Source: JAZDEU01 sp043808545
GTDB taxonomy: Bacteria > Patescibacteriota > Patescibacteriia > JAZDEU01
DNA length: 15,497 nucleotides
Assembly (NCBI GenBank): GCA_043808545.1
Contig: JAZDEU010000030.1
Span: forward strand, 1 to 15,497
Reading direction: 5' to 3'
The translations under genes were made by a program, and so were the position numbers. Below, in pieces: positions 1 through 6,299 of the stretch (positions within the stretch are counted from its first letter, which is position 1; every line of letters starts with the position of its first letter). The notes below the pieces were generated by a model. The model was not told the DNA's origin, made no database searches, and was given only the letters and a program-made list of their open reading frames with translations.

Positions 1-155
1 TTGAAATAGTCGCGTCATTCTGAACCCGAGCGCCAGGAGGGCGAAGAATCCCAGTGTTTTTTTGCTTAGCCACGGGATTCTTCACCCCGCAAGCGGGGTT
101 CAGAATGACGCTGGAGACACTATTTCAACAGATACTAAATACCAAATACTAAATA
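1..155. repeat. TTGAAATAGT-ended nested inverted repeat (family E) downstream of rplU
   Basis: Nested inverted repeat filling the sequence after rplU. The outer ends TTGAAATAGT (1-10) and ACTATTTCAA (119-128) are exact complements. Inside them a 15-bp perfect pair lies at 13-27 and 96-110, then a 10-bp perfect pair GAAGAATCCC (43-52) and GGGATTCTTC (74-83). A competing short hairpin ACCCCGC-AA-GCGGGGT sits at 84-99. On the rplU side, TACTAAATAC-type short repeats (131-155) run up to the rplU stop. No T-tract follows the stems on the minus strand, so this is not a classical intrinsic terminator. Confidence 0.85.
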
Positions 156-473
156 CTATTTTACAATCTCCAAAATCTTAACTTTAGTAAAATCCTGCCT
201 ATGCCCTGATTTTTTTCTATAACGAGTTTTTCTTTTGTATTTTATTACATTTATTTTTTTATCTCTTCCCTGCTTTAAAATTTCCGCGTTAACGCTAGCG
301 CCTTCAACTAAAGGACGCCCTATTTTAATATCAGTTTCCCCATCATCAGAAATAAGCAAAACATCTTTAAATTCTATTTTCTCCCCTTTTTCGCCTTTTA
401 TTTTTGCTATCTTTAAAATCTCATTATCTTTTATCTTATGTTGTTTTCCGCCTGTTTTTATAACTGCTATCAT
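156..473 (-). CDS. rplU: 50S ribosomal protein L21 (bL21)
   Basis: Ribosomal protein bL21, a large-subunit protein that binds 23S rRNA near L20. The 105-residue product matches the family's usual length of about 103. The start was chosen at the ATG at 473 because it gives the family N-terminus MIAVIKTGGKQ; the frame stays open upstream only by reading into the intergenic repeat. A basic KRKTRYRKKSGHRQ tract lies near the C-terminus, as expected for RNA binding. It is the last gene seen in the operon, after secY, a position more often held by adk, map or infA; bL21 is usually paired with rpmA elsewhere. No good Shine-Dalgarno is seen, and the TAG stop lies at the edge of TAGTATTTAGTATTTGG-type repeats. 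Confidence 0.96.
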   Translation of the reverse strand: MIAVIKTGGKQHKIKDNEILKIAKIKGEKGEKIEFKDVLLISDDGETDIKIGRPLVEGASVNAEILKQGRDKKINVIKYKRKTRYRKKSGHRQDFTKVKILEIVK

Positions 474-477
474 ATAT

Positions 478-588
478 ATAATACTAATCCGCAAATCTTA
501 TGCAAATCTACGAATATGCTAATCCGCGAATTTGTAGTATTCGCATATTTGTAGATTTGTATTTTATTTGTAGATTTGTGTTATAAAA
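478..588. repeat. Family A inverted repeat between secY and rplU
   Basis: This AT-rich inverted repeat fills the whole secY-rplU gap. Arms CAAATCTACGAATATGC (503-519) and GCATATTTGTAGATTTG (543-559) are complementary over 17 bp with one G/A difference. The outer ends are ATAATACTAATC and the related TAGATTTGTGTTAT. The same arm sequence recurs at 5844-5860, 7905-8026 and 9157-9224. The element begins three bases from the secY stop and ends about four bases from the rplU start. Confidence 0.85.
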
Positions 589-1878
589 TTAAAGTTCCTC
601 ATACTCCCTCATCACTAATTGCGCGTTAATAGCTTCCATAATTTCAATAACAACGCCAACTATAATAAGCAAGCTCGCGCCGCTAACCATTAAATTTTTA
701 AAATCTAAGAATGGCTGGAGCATTAAAGGCAAAACTGCTACGAACCCCAAAAACATAGCTCCGCCAAGCATAATTCTGCTATTAACATAATTTATGTGAT
801 CAGCAGTAGGCTTTCCTGGTCTTATCCCTGGAATAAACGCCCCTTGCCTCTGTAAATTTTCAGCCATCTGATCAGGATGGAAAATAATTGATGTATAAAA
901 ATATGTAAAACCTAATACTAATAAAAAGAAAAATATTATGTAAAAAATCTGATTTTGGAAAAGGCTTGTTATAAAATTAGCGCTATTCGCTATAAAAGCC
1001 GTATGAGCATTTTTAAAAAACTGCGCTATCATCGGAGGAAACACAATAACTGAAATAGCAAATATTATAGGAATCATTCCAGACTGATTTACTTTTATAG
1101 GAAGATGCGAGTCCATTCCTCCATATGTCTTATTGCTTCTGATTTGCCTCGCGTAAGATATGGCTAACTTTCTATAACCTTCCGTAACAATTATAATGGC
1201 GACAATCATAAAAATGGTTATCGCTAAAAGAATCGCTAAACTTATAAGAAACTCAAGCGTAATATTTCCCCAAGAAACAGCTATCGTTTGTTGTATAGCT
1301 TCAGGAAGATGCGAGACAATTCCAGCGAAAATTAAAAGCGATATTCCATTCCCTATCTGTTTTTCACTGATAAGTTCTCCAATCCACATCATAAATATCG
1401 TACCAGCGGTAATTGTAGCTATTGTAGTTATTAACTGGAATGTTCCCATATTACCGATAATATTTCTTGATGACTGCCTAAGCAAAGCAATCATTCCAAT
1501 AGACTGCATAATTGCCAAAGGAACCGTAAGCAACCTTGTATATTGATTTATTTTCTGATAACCGGATTCGCCTTCTTTGCTAATTTCTTCTAATTTAGGA
1601 ACAACAACCGTTAAAAGTTCTATAATAATCGCCGCTGTAATGTATGGGGCTATTCCTAGCATTACTACTGAAAAATTAGTCATACCTCCTCCTGAAAACA
1701 TATTCATTAATCCTAAAAATTGATTAGAGCCAAAAAAATTTTTCAAAGCGCTAATATCCACTCCCGGCATCGGGATATGAGCGGCAAACCTAAAAATAAC
1801 AATCATTCCCAAAACGAAAAGTATGCTTTTCTTTAAATCAGGTATCTTAAAAATTTGCTTTATTTTATCTACTATCAT
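589..1878 (-). CDS. secY: Preprotein translocase subunit SecY
   Basis: SecY is the pore-forming subunit of the SecYEG channel, which exports unfolded proteins and inserts membrane proteins in the cytoplasmic membrane. The 429-residue product is full length, and strongly hydrophobic segments along it fit the family's ten transmembrane helices: helix 1 at about 19-36, a glycine-rich plug region at about 48-68, and helix 2 at about 68-90. The family signature around GIAPYITAAIIIELL (75-89) is clear, although a glutamate (E87) stands where many SecY proteins have glutamine. The C-terminal REYEEL ending is also SecY-like. As in most bacteria the gene follows rplO in the spc operon. The ATG at 1878 gives a normal cytoplasmic N-terminus; no clear Shine-Dalgarno precedes it. 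Confidence 0.97.
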   Translation of the reverse strand: MIVDKIKQIFKIPDLKKSILFVLGMIVIFRFAAHIPMPGVDISALKNFFGSNQFLGLMNMFSGGGMTNFSVVMLGIAPYITAAIIIELLTVVVPKLEEISKEGESGYQKINQYTRLLTVPLAIMQSIGMIALLRQSSRNIIGNMGTFQLITTIATITAGTIFMMWIGELISEKQIGNGISLLIFAGIVSHLPEAIQQTIAVSWGNITLEFLISLAILLAITIFMIVAIIIVTEGYRKLAISYARQIRSNKTYGGMDSHLPIKVNQSGMIPIIFAISVIVFPPMIAQFFKNAHTAFIANSANFITSLFQNQIFYIIFFFLLVLGFTYFYTSIIFHPDQMAENLQRQGAFIPGIRPGKPTADHINYVNSRIMLGGAMFLGFVAVLPLMLQPFLDFKNLMVSGASLLIIVGVVIEIMEAINAQLVMREYEEL

Positions 1879-2013
1879 CGCTACTTAGTCAAAGGTCCAT
1901 AAAATTCATAACTTCCTCGCACTCGCCGCAGTCCCTATCGGAGACTGCGGCGGAGAGAAGCCTTTACAACTTTACAAACTTTATAACTTTATAACTTTAT
2001 GACTTTACAAACT
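1879..2013. repeat. GC hairpin plus 8-9 base tandem repeats between rplO and secY
   Basis: The spacer has two parts. A perfect 10-bp stem CGCCGCAGTC (1924-1933) / GACTGCGGCG (1943-1952) encloses a 9-base loop; its GTCCC...GGAGAC core recurs in the hairpin at 4491-4521. Next to rplO lies a tandem array (1962-2011) that on the gene strand reads as TTATAAAG/TTTGTAAAG units of 8-9 bases. The rplO stop codon (2005-2007) lies inside this array. Sequence on the secY side (AGTCAAAGG, CATAAAATTCATAAC) loosely mirrors the array, so the spacer may be a decayed inverted repeat. Confidence 0.8.
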
Positions 2014-2442
2014 AATCTTCCCGCCAATCTTTTCAATCTGTTCTTTTGTGGTTTTTGACAATTCGCATTCTTCAATATTCAAACCTTTTATTTTAAGTTC
2101 TCCGCGTCCTAAAATTTTCACCTTATCATTTTTATTGTCCACCAATTTTTTCTTAAACAAAATCTCTTTATTGACTTTATCATTTTCCGCAAAATTATTC
2201 AAATCAGATAAGTTAATTATTTGCGCATTATCGCTATATCTTTTAAAACCTCTTGCCTTAGGAACAGAAAGCGCCATTCTTCTTATAGATTTCATTTTTA
2301 AACTTTTCCTTCCGCCGCTCCTAGCGCGCTGTCCTTTTATTCCTCTTGTACTATAAGTGCCATGACCTGAAGCATTGCCTCGGCCTACCCTTTTCTTTCT
2401 TTTTTTACTCTTTGATTTTGCTAAATTATGTAATGTGAGCAT
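2005..2442 (-). CDS. rplO: 50S ribosomal protein L15 (uL15)
   Basis: Ribosomal protein uL15, a late-assembly protein of the large subunit. The basic N-terminus carries the family hallmark KKRVGRGNASGHG followed by RGIKGQRARSGG, the extended segment that threads into 23S rRNA; a globular C-terminal domain of about 80 residues follows, for 145 residues in all. The start at 2442 gives MLTLHNLAKS, as in relatives, and has GGAAA about eight bases upstream, one of the better ribosome-binding candidates in the window. In-frame ATG 2448 and TTG 2454 are possible but less family-like. The gene directly follows rpsE with no rpmD between. Its last residues and stop run into the TTATAAAG array. Confidence 0.96.
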   Translation of the reverse strand: MLTLHNLAKSKSKKRKKRVGRGNASGHGTYSTRGIKGQRARSGGRKSLKMKSIRRMALSVPKARGFKRYSDNAQIINLSDLNNFAENDKVNKEILFKKKLVDNKNDKVKILGRGELKIKGLNIEECELSKTTKEQIEKIGGKISL

Positions 2443-2452
2443 ACACATTTCC

Positions 2453-2555
2453 AAAATTTTAAATTTTAAATTTTAAAACAATTTTTAATGTTTAAATTTT
2501 AAAACATGAACTTTTAAAAATTGAATAATTAAAATTTCTAATTTCTAATTTCCAA
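2453..2555. repeat. AAATTTTAAA-type repeats between rpsE and rplO
   Basis: This spacer is low complexity. Near rplO it has repeated AATTTTAA units (2454-2476); further on come GTTTAAATTTTAAAAC, TTTTAAAAATTG and finally TTTCTAATTTCTAATTTCC (2535-2553). On the gene strand the last block reads GGAAATTAGAAATTAGAAATT and contains the end of rpsE, including its TAG stop at 2538-2540. No ORF resembling L30 is present here, where rpmD usually lies. Confidence 0.7.
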
Positions 2556-3041
2556 CTTCTTCAGCGCTTCTATTGTTGCTTGAACATTGTTGATCTTATT
2601 ATTTGATCCTAACATCTTCGCTACTACATTAGGAATACCTGCTAATTCTAAAATTACTCTAGCCGCGCCGCCAGCTTTAACGCCAGTGCCTTTTGGAGCA
2701 GGTTTTAGAAGTATTTTGGCCGCCTTAAATTTCTCCCTGATTTCAAAAGGTATTGTATCATTCTTGCATTTCACAATAACGAAACTTTTCTTAGCTTGGT
2801 TTACAGCTTTAGTTATAGCGGATGAAACATCTAAACCTTTAGCAATACCAAAAGAAACTTTTCCCTTGTAATCGCCCACAATAACACAAGCTCGAAACTT
2901 CATTCTCTTTCCGCCCGCCATAACTCTGGTAACACGCGCTAAATCAACTAATTTTTGATCATATTCATCCTTTTTATCGCCATCTCTTTTACCAAAACTT
3001 CTGCCTGTATTTTTCTTTTTTTTATCATCATTTTTTTCCAT
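2538..3041 (-). CDS. rpsE: 30S ribosomal protein S5 (uS5)
   Basis: Ribosomal protein uS5, a small-subunit protein near the mRNA entry and decoding region that influences accuracy. The 167-residue product has a charged, lysine-rich N-terminal tail (1-28), the S5 double-stranded-RNA-binding domain beginning at LVDLARVTRVMAGGKRMKF (31-49) with VGDYKGKVSFGIAKG (55-69), and the C-terminal fold with KGTGVKAGGAARVILELAGI (118-136). The last residues, LEIRN, are encoded by a GGAAATTAGAAATTAG intergenic repeat and replace the usual family tail. Start ATG at 3041 has only GGA about eleven bases upstream. The gene lies between rplR and rplO, the normal order except for the absent L30. Confidence 0.97.
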   Translation of the reverse strand: MEKNDDKKKKNTGRSFGKRDGDKKDEYDQKLVDLARVTRVMAGGKRMKFRACVIVGDYKGKVSFGIAKGLDVSSAITKAVNQAKKSFVIVKCKNDTIPFEIREKFKAAKILLKPAPKGTGVKAGGAARVILELAGIPNVVAKMLGSNNKINNVQATIEALKKLEIRN

Positions 3042-3046
3042 AAAAT

Positions 3047-3157
3047 ATAATCCGAACCTACAAATTATTATCCAAATGATACGAAAACTCTAATAGTAAA
3101 TCCGAATATTCGGATTTTTCGTGGCATTCGGATATTTTTCGGGGTATTCGGATTATG
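3047..3157. repeat. Family B palindromic element between rplR and rpsE
   Basis: The perfect 10-bp ends ATAATCCGAA (3047-3056) and TTCGGATTAT (3147-3156) enclose an 18-bp perfect palindrome AATCCGAATATTCGGATT at 3099-3116, with further ATTCGGAT units to the right. The first 39 bases match those starting at 6300 (rplN-rplX junction) with a single difference, so the two are copies of one element. It begins within six bases of the rpsE start and ends about eight bases from the rplR stop. Confidence 0.88.
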
Positions 3158-3163
3158 TTATAT

Positions 3164-3511
3164 TTAAAATTCTAGTCCCCCTTCTCTTGCGCCATCGGCT
3201 AAAGCCTTTACTCTGCCATGATATAAATAACTTTTCCTGTCAAAAATAACACTTTTTATATTATTTTTTAAAGCTAAATCCGCAATTTTTAATCCAACAT
3301 TTTTAGCCCTTTCCGCCTTTTTTCCTTTCTCATCTTTCATATCATTAGCAGAACATAAAATATTCCCAGTAGCCTTATCAATAATTTGCGCGTAAATAAA
3401 TTTATTACTTCTAAAAACTATAACTCTGTAAAATTTATCACCCTGTTTTATTCGCTGTCTAACTCTTTTAGCGCGATTAATTCTTTTATTGTTTTTATTT
3501 TTAATATCCAT
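3164..3511 (-). CDS. rplR: 50S ribosomal protein L18 (uL18)
   Basis: Ribosomal protein uL18, which binds 5S rRNA with L5 and helps form the central protuberance. The 115-residue product is typical for bacterial L18: a basic N-terminus (NKRINRAKRVRQRIKQG), the beta-strand RVIVFRSNKFIYAQIID, and the C-terminal signature FDRKSYLYHGRVKALADGAREGGLEF. The start was set at ATG 3511 because that is where family similarity begins. The frame stays open upstream through the family C repeat, giving an implausible hydrophobic peptide. GAGGA stands only one or two bases before this ATG, unusually close for a Shine-Dalgarno. Neighbours are rplF upstream and rpsE downstream. Confidence 0.96.
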   Translation of the reverse strand: MDIKNKNNKRINRAKRVRQRIKQGDKFYRVIVFRSNKFIYAQIIDKATGNILCSANDMKDEKGKKAERAKNVGLKIADLALKNNIKSVIFDRKSYLYHGRVKALADGAREGGLEF

Positions 3512-3515
3512 ATCC

Positions 3516-3663
3516 TCAACAAAACAATAAAACAATAAAACAATAAAACAATCACACCGCACTAATCCTTATCATCCGACAAAACTATCACATCTCATGC
3601 AAGGAAACTATTGAATTTTGTTTTTTTGTTTTTTTGATTTTTTGTTTTTTTGTTTTTTTGAAA
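3516..3663. repeat. Family C 8-base-period inverted repeat between rplF and rplR
   Basis: The left arm (3516-3552) is built of AAAACAAT units and the right arm (3610-3661) of TTTTTTTG units. Both have an 8-base period and are complementary except for about one mismatch per repeat. About 57 bases of unremarkable sequence lie between. On the gene strand the element starts four bases after the tandem TAA-TAA stop region of rplF and ends with TTGAGGA just before the rplR ATG. The same design occurs at 4970-5060 and 6796-6883. Confidence 0.88.
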
Positions 3664-3666
3664 TTA

Positions 3667-4215
3667 TTACTTCTCCCCTCCCTTTGCCGCTTTACCAGAT
3701 TTTCTTCTTATAACCTCATCAGAATATTTTATTCCTTTTCCTTTATACGGTTCGGGCTTTCTTATTTTTCTTATATTCGCCGCCATCTGCCCTAATAACT
3801 GTTTATCAAAACTATTTAATATTATAACATTCTTCTCTATTTTTGCAGAAACATTATCAGGCAAAACAAATTCTACTGGATGAGAATATCCTACATTTAA
3901 TATAATTTTATTTTTTTCTTGCGCGACCTTATAACCTACGCCGTTTATTTCTAAACTTTTCTCAAATCCGTCTGTAACTCCTTTTACCATATTAAAGATA
4001 AGGCTTCTAAATAAACCCCAAAACGCAGAACTTCCCTTTTCATCAATTATACTAGCGCTTACTTTTATTACTCCATCCTCTATATCAACCTTTATCTTAG
4101 GATTTAATTTTTGTCTTAATTCCCCTTTAGGACCTTTTACAAATATTTCTTTATCTATAATTTTGACATCTACTTTCTCAGGGATATCTATTGGTAATTT
4201 TCCTATTCTTGACAT
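3667..4215 (-). CDS. rplF: 50S ribosomal protein L6 (uL6)
   Basis: Ribosomal protein uL6, a two-domain large-subunit protein near the factor-binding centre and sarcin-ricin loop. The 182-residue length is normal. It opens with the family start MSRIGKLPIDIPEKV, has the VKGPKGEL turn in domain 1, and ends with the C-terminal signature GQMAANIRKIRKPEPYKGKGIKY (about residues 141-163). The context rpsH-rplF-rplR is the standard spc order. Start ATG at 4215 has an AT-rich leader (TTTTAAAAAT) without a Shine-Dalgarno. Two TAA codons end the gene in tandem. Confidence 0.97.
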   Translation of the reverse strand: MSRIGKLPIDIPEKVDVKIIDKEIFVKGPKGELRQKLNPKIKVDIEDGVIKVSASIIDEKGSSAFWGLFRSLIFNMVKGVTDGFEKSLEINGVGYKVAQEKNKIILNVGYSHPVEFVLPDNVSAKIEKNVIILNSFDKQLLGQMAANIRKIRKPEPYKGKGIKYSDEVIRRKSGKAAKGGEK

Positions 4216-4575
4216 ATTTTTAAAATTTAAAATTAGTTGTTGTTAAAATAGTAATAAAATAACCGTCCCGCCAGAGTCTCCCCCTACAGGCTATCTAATA
4301 AATCGTTTTTATCATCTTAACTGAACGACGGCAATTGTCATCCCGAGCGTAGCCGAGGGATCTGTCGCTTAAATAAGCCTTTCTTAAAAAACAGATTCCT
4401 CAACTACGCTCCGCTTCGTTCGGAATTACACTTTTTAGACAGCCTGCCTAATGGGACTCTGGCGAAAATTTGATAATTGTGCGTTTTTAGCGTCGGAGTC
4501 CCCTCTGGGAGACTGCCGACGAAGAGAATATTGGTAAAATTTATTTTTAATTTTTGACTTTTGATCTTTAATTTT
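4216..4575. repeat. Onion-like composite of nested inverted repeats between rpsH and rplF
   Basis: No gene is seen in this 360-base gap, which is built of shells. The outermost is AT-rich (AAAATTTAAAATTAG at 4219-4235, TAAAATTTATTTTTAATTTTTG and TTTAATTTTC at 4534-4575). Next comes a perfect pair CGCCAGAGTC (4269-4278) / GACTCTGGCG (4455-4464), then CAGGCT (4287-4292) / AGCCTG (4441-4446). Inside is a related pair: TCATCCCGAGCGTAGCCGAGGGATCTGT-like sequence at 4337-4365 against its inverted relative at 4391-4430. A separate hairpin CGTCGGAGTC...GACTGCCGACG occupies 4491-4521 and resembles the one at 1924-1952. Confidence 0.8.
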
Positions 4576-4965
4576 CTAGTATATTTCGCATATCACTTCC
4601 CCGCCGAATCCTTTAGCTTTAGCTTCCTTATTAGTCATTAAACCTTGAGAGGTAGAAATAATCGCTATTCCAAAATTATTTAAAACAACCGGTAGCTCCC
4701 CTTTCTTCCGATATACTCTCCTGCTAGACTTGCTTACTCTGGAAAGACTCCTGAACTGCGGCTTGCCATCTTCTTTATATTTTAATTTAACTTCCAGTTC
4801 TTTAAACTTATTTTCTATGATCTTGTAATCAACTATATAATTTTCCTTTTTAATAATCTCTAAAATTTCCATCTTAATTTTTGAATATGGCAAAATAATC
4901 GCTTTTTTTCTTGAAAGAGATGCGTTCCTTAATCTAGTTAGCATATCTGCTATAGGATCTGTCAT
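4576..4965 (-). CDS. rpsH: 30S ribosomal protein S8 (uS8)
   Basis: Ribosomal protein uS8, which binds the central domain of 16S rRNA and in some bacteria represses spc-operon translation. The start at 4965 gives the classic N-terminus MTDPIADMLTRLRNA and 129 residues, the usual family length; an adjacent in-frame ATG at 4968 is equally possible. The C-terminal half has the signature ISTSQGLMTNKEAKAKGFGGEVICEIY, which belongs to the rRNA-binding domain. The frame is open further upstream through family C repeat sequence, which is unlikely to be translated. GAG lies a few bases before the start. Neighbours are rpsN and rplF, as in the standard spc order. Confidence 0.97.
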   Translation of the reverse strand: MTDPIADMLTRLRNASLSRKKAIILPYSKIKMEILEIIKKENYIVDYKIIENKFKELEVKLKYKEDGKPQFRSLSRVSKSSRRVYRKKGELPVVLNNFGIAIISTSQGLMTNKEAKAKGFGGEVICEIY

Positions 4966-4969
4966 CATA

Positions 4970-5060
4970 CTCAATAAAACAATTAAACAAGAAAACAAGA
5001 AAACAATTATAAATCACTATTCTTTTGTTTTTTTGTTTTTTTGCTTTTTTGTTTTTTTGA
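4970..5060. repeat. Family C 8-base-period inverted repeat between rpsN and rpsH
   Basis: Left arm 4970-5008 (CAATAAAACAATTAAACAAG, then AAAACAAG units) faces right arm 5019-5060 (TTTTTTTG units, one TTGCTTTTTTG variant). The arms are complementary with regular mismatches and only about ten bases separate them. On the gene strand the element begins with TTTTTTCAAAAAAAC right after the rpsN stop and ends with ATTGAG just before the rpsH start. Confidence 0.87.
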
Positions 5061-5065
5061 AAAAA

Positions 5066-5251
5066 CTACCAGCTTGATTTTGTTATTCCAGGCAAAGCTC
5101 CTTTTGAAGCTAATTCTCTAAAACATATTCTGCAAAGCTTAAACTTACGCATATATCCATGACGCCTTCCGCATCTCCAACATCTGTTTACAATTCTAGT
5201 TGAGTATTTCGGTTTTCTATTAGATTTTGCTATCTGTGATTTTATTGCCAT
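5066..5251 (-). CDS. rpsN: 30S ribosomal protein S14, zinc-binding type (uS14)
   Basis: Ribosomal protein uS14 of the 30S head, in the short zinc-binding (C+) form. The product has 61 residues, normal for this type, with four cysteines in two pairs: C24-x-x-C27 (CWRC) and C40-x-x-C43 (CRIC). The family ending LASKGALPGITKSSW is intact. ATG 5251 follows TGAAG with a spacing of about five bases, a plausible weak ribosome-binding site. It is separated from rplE by only 15 bases, one of the two junctions in the window without a repeat element. Position between rplE and rpsH is standard. Confidence 0.97.
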   Translation of the reverse strand: MAIKSQIAKSNRKPKYSTRIVNRCWRCGRRHGYMRKFKLCRICFRELASKGALPGITKSSW

Positions 5252-5266
5252 AAAAACTTCAATATT

Positions 5267-5812
5267 TTAATTATTCTTTATAAAAGGAAACCCTAATTCT
5301 TCAAGCAAAGCCTCTCCTTGCGCCATATTCTTAGCAGTAGTTACAATAGTTATTTCTAAACCATGAATTTTCTCTAACTCATCTAATTTAATTTCCGGAA
5401 AATAAATATGCTCTTTTATTCCAATGGTAGCATTCCCAGCCTTATCTACAATCTTTCTATTTATACCTCTGAAATCTCTTACCCTTGGAAAAGTTATATT
5501 AACTAATTTATCAAAAAAATCATACATCTTTTCTTTCCTTAAAGTTAATTTAACACCAACAACTTGCCCGATTCGTATCTTAAAATTTGATATTGATTTT
5601 TTAGCTTTAGTCCTAATAGGCTTTTGCCCGGCTATTTTCATTAAAGTACCCTCAATAAAATCAGCATAATCTTTTTCATTAAGACCTTTCCCTAAACCAA
5701 CATTTATAACAATCTTTTCTAATGTAGGAATTGCATTTGCATTATCAATATTAAATTTCTTTGCTAATTTAGGCGCTACTTCTTCTTTATATTTTTTATT
5801 TATTCTATGCAT
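5267..5812 (-). CDS. rplE: 50S ribosomal protein L5 (uL5)
   Basis: Ribosomal protein uL5, which binds 5S rRNA and contacts the P-site tRNA and the 30S head through bridge B1b. The 181-residue product is standard. Recognisable blocks are PTLEKIVINVGLGKG (29-43), the L5 signature GQKPIRTKAKKSISNFKIR (67-85), the RDFRGI segment and the C-terminal DELEKIHGLEITIVTTAK. ATG 5812 is the natural start, giving MHRINKKYKEEVAPKL; no Shine-Dalgarno is visible (TATTATAAACTT precedes it). It lies between rplX and rpsN, as in typical spc operons. Confidence 0.97.
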   Translation of the reverse strand: MHRINKKYKEEVAPKLAKKFNIDNANAIPTLEKIVINVGLGKGLNEKDYADFIEGTLMKIAGQKPIRTKAKKSISNFKIRIGQVVGVKLTLRKEKMYDFFDKLVNITFPRVRDFRGINRKIVDKAGNATIGIKEHIYFPEIKLDELEKIHGLEITIVTTAKNMAQGEALLEELGFPFIKNN

Positions 5813-5815
5813 AAG

Positions 5816-5983
5816 TTTATAATACTAATCGGCAAATTTTATTCAAATCTACGAATATGCGAACACTACAAATTCGCAGATTTGCATATTCGTAGATTTG
5901 CATTTCATTTGCAGATTTGTATTATATATGCAGATTTGCATTTCATTTGTAGATTTGTATTATATATGTAGATTTGTATTATT
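5816..5983. repeat. Family A inverted repeat with duplicated arm between rplX and rplE
   Basis: The core arms CAAATCTACGAATATGC (5844-5860) and GCATATTCGTAGATTTG (5884-5900) are perfectly complementary over 17 bp. The right side is extended by tandem copies of a CATTTCATTTGCAGATTTG / TATTATATATGCAGATTTG unit (5901-5977), absent from the other family A copies and consistent with local duplication. The element fills the gap from the rplX stop to within a few bases of the rplE start. Confidence 0.86.
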
Positions 5984-6292
5984 CTATAAATTTTGTCCGC
6001 ATTTATTGCATACTCTTGCCTTCTCCTTATTTTCTAATATCTTATATCCAACTCTAACAGATTTATCACAGCTTGGACATATCACAAGCGCTTTGCCTTG
6101 TTTTAATGGGCAAGGAAATTGTATTTTCTGTCCAGGCTGTCCATCTCTTTGACCCTTTACATGTTTTGTCATTAAATTAATGCCTTCTGCAACAATCAAT
6201 TCTTCTTTCGGCATAATTTGGATGACTTTGCCAGTCTTTCCTTTATCTTTGCCTGCTATTATCTTAACTTTGTCATTTATTTTTATTTTCAT
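5984..6292 (-). CDS. rplX: 50S ribosomal protein L24 (uL24)
   Basis: Ribosomal protein uL24, an assembly initiator that binds the 5' part of 23S rRNA near the peptide exit tunnel. The product has 102 residues. The N-terminal KOW motif is KINDKVKIIAGKDKGKTGKV (4-23). The C-terminal part carries two cysteine pairs, C72-x-x-C75 (CPSC) and C95-x-x-C98 (CNKC), a zinc-ribbon-like arrangement found in many bacterial L24 proteins. Start ATG 6292 lies in an ATATAT leader with GGA about eleven bases upstream. It sits in the usual place between rplN and rplE. Confidence 0.97.
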   Translation of the reverse strand: MKIKINDKVKIIAGKDKGKTGKVIQIMPKEELIVAEGINLMTKHVKGQRDGQPGQKIQFPCPLKQGKALVICPSCDKSVRVGYKILENKEKARVCNKCGQNL

Positions 6293-6299
6293 ATATATT

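Noticed and set aside
1..130. Intrinsic terminator at the end of the operon
   Set aside because: Stems are strong but no T-tract follows on the minus strand after the rplU stop; the match to the element at 7160-7290 inside the operon also argues against a dedicated terminator.
3512..3562. Hydrophobic N-terminal extensions before L18, L14 and S8 (IVLLFYCFVE-like peptides)
   Set aside because: They are translations of the family C AAAACAAT repeat in an open frame. Family similarity starts at the internal ATG in each case and no signal peptide is expected on ribosomal proteins.
5816..5983. CRISPR array
   Set aside because: The repeated units are short, imperfect and lack uniform spacers; the pattern is a palindrome with one duplicated arm, not repeat-spacer alternation, and no cas genes are nearby.
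5898..6152. Plus-strand ORF with repeated ICRFVLYMQICISFVDLYY-like peptide
   Set aside because: It is a readout of the family A tandem repeat continuing antisense into rplX; no start context or family resemblance supports it.
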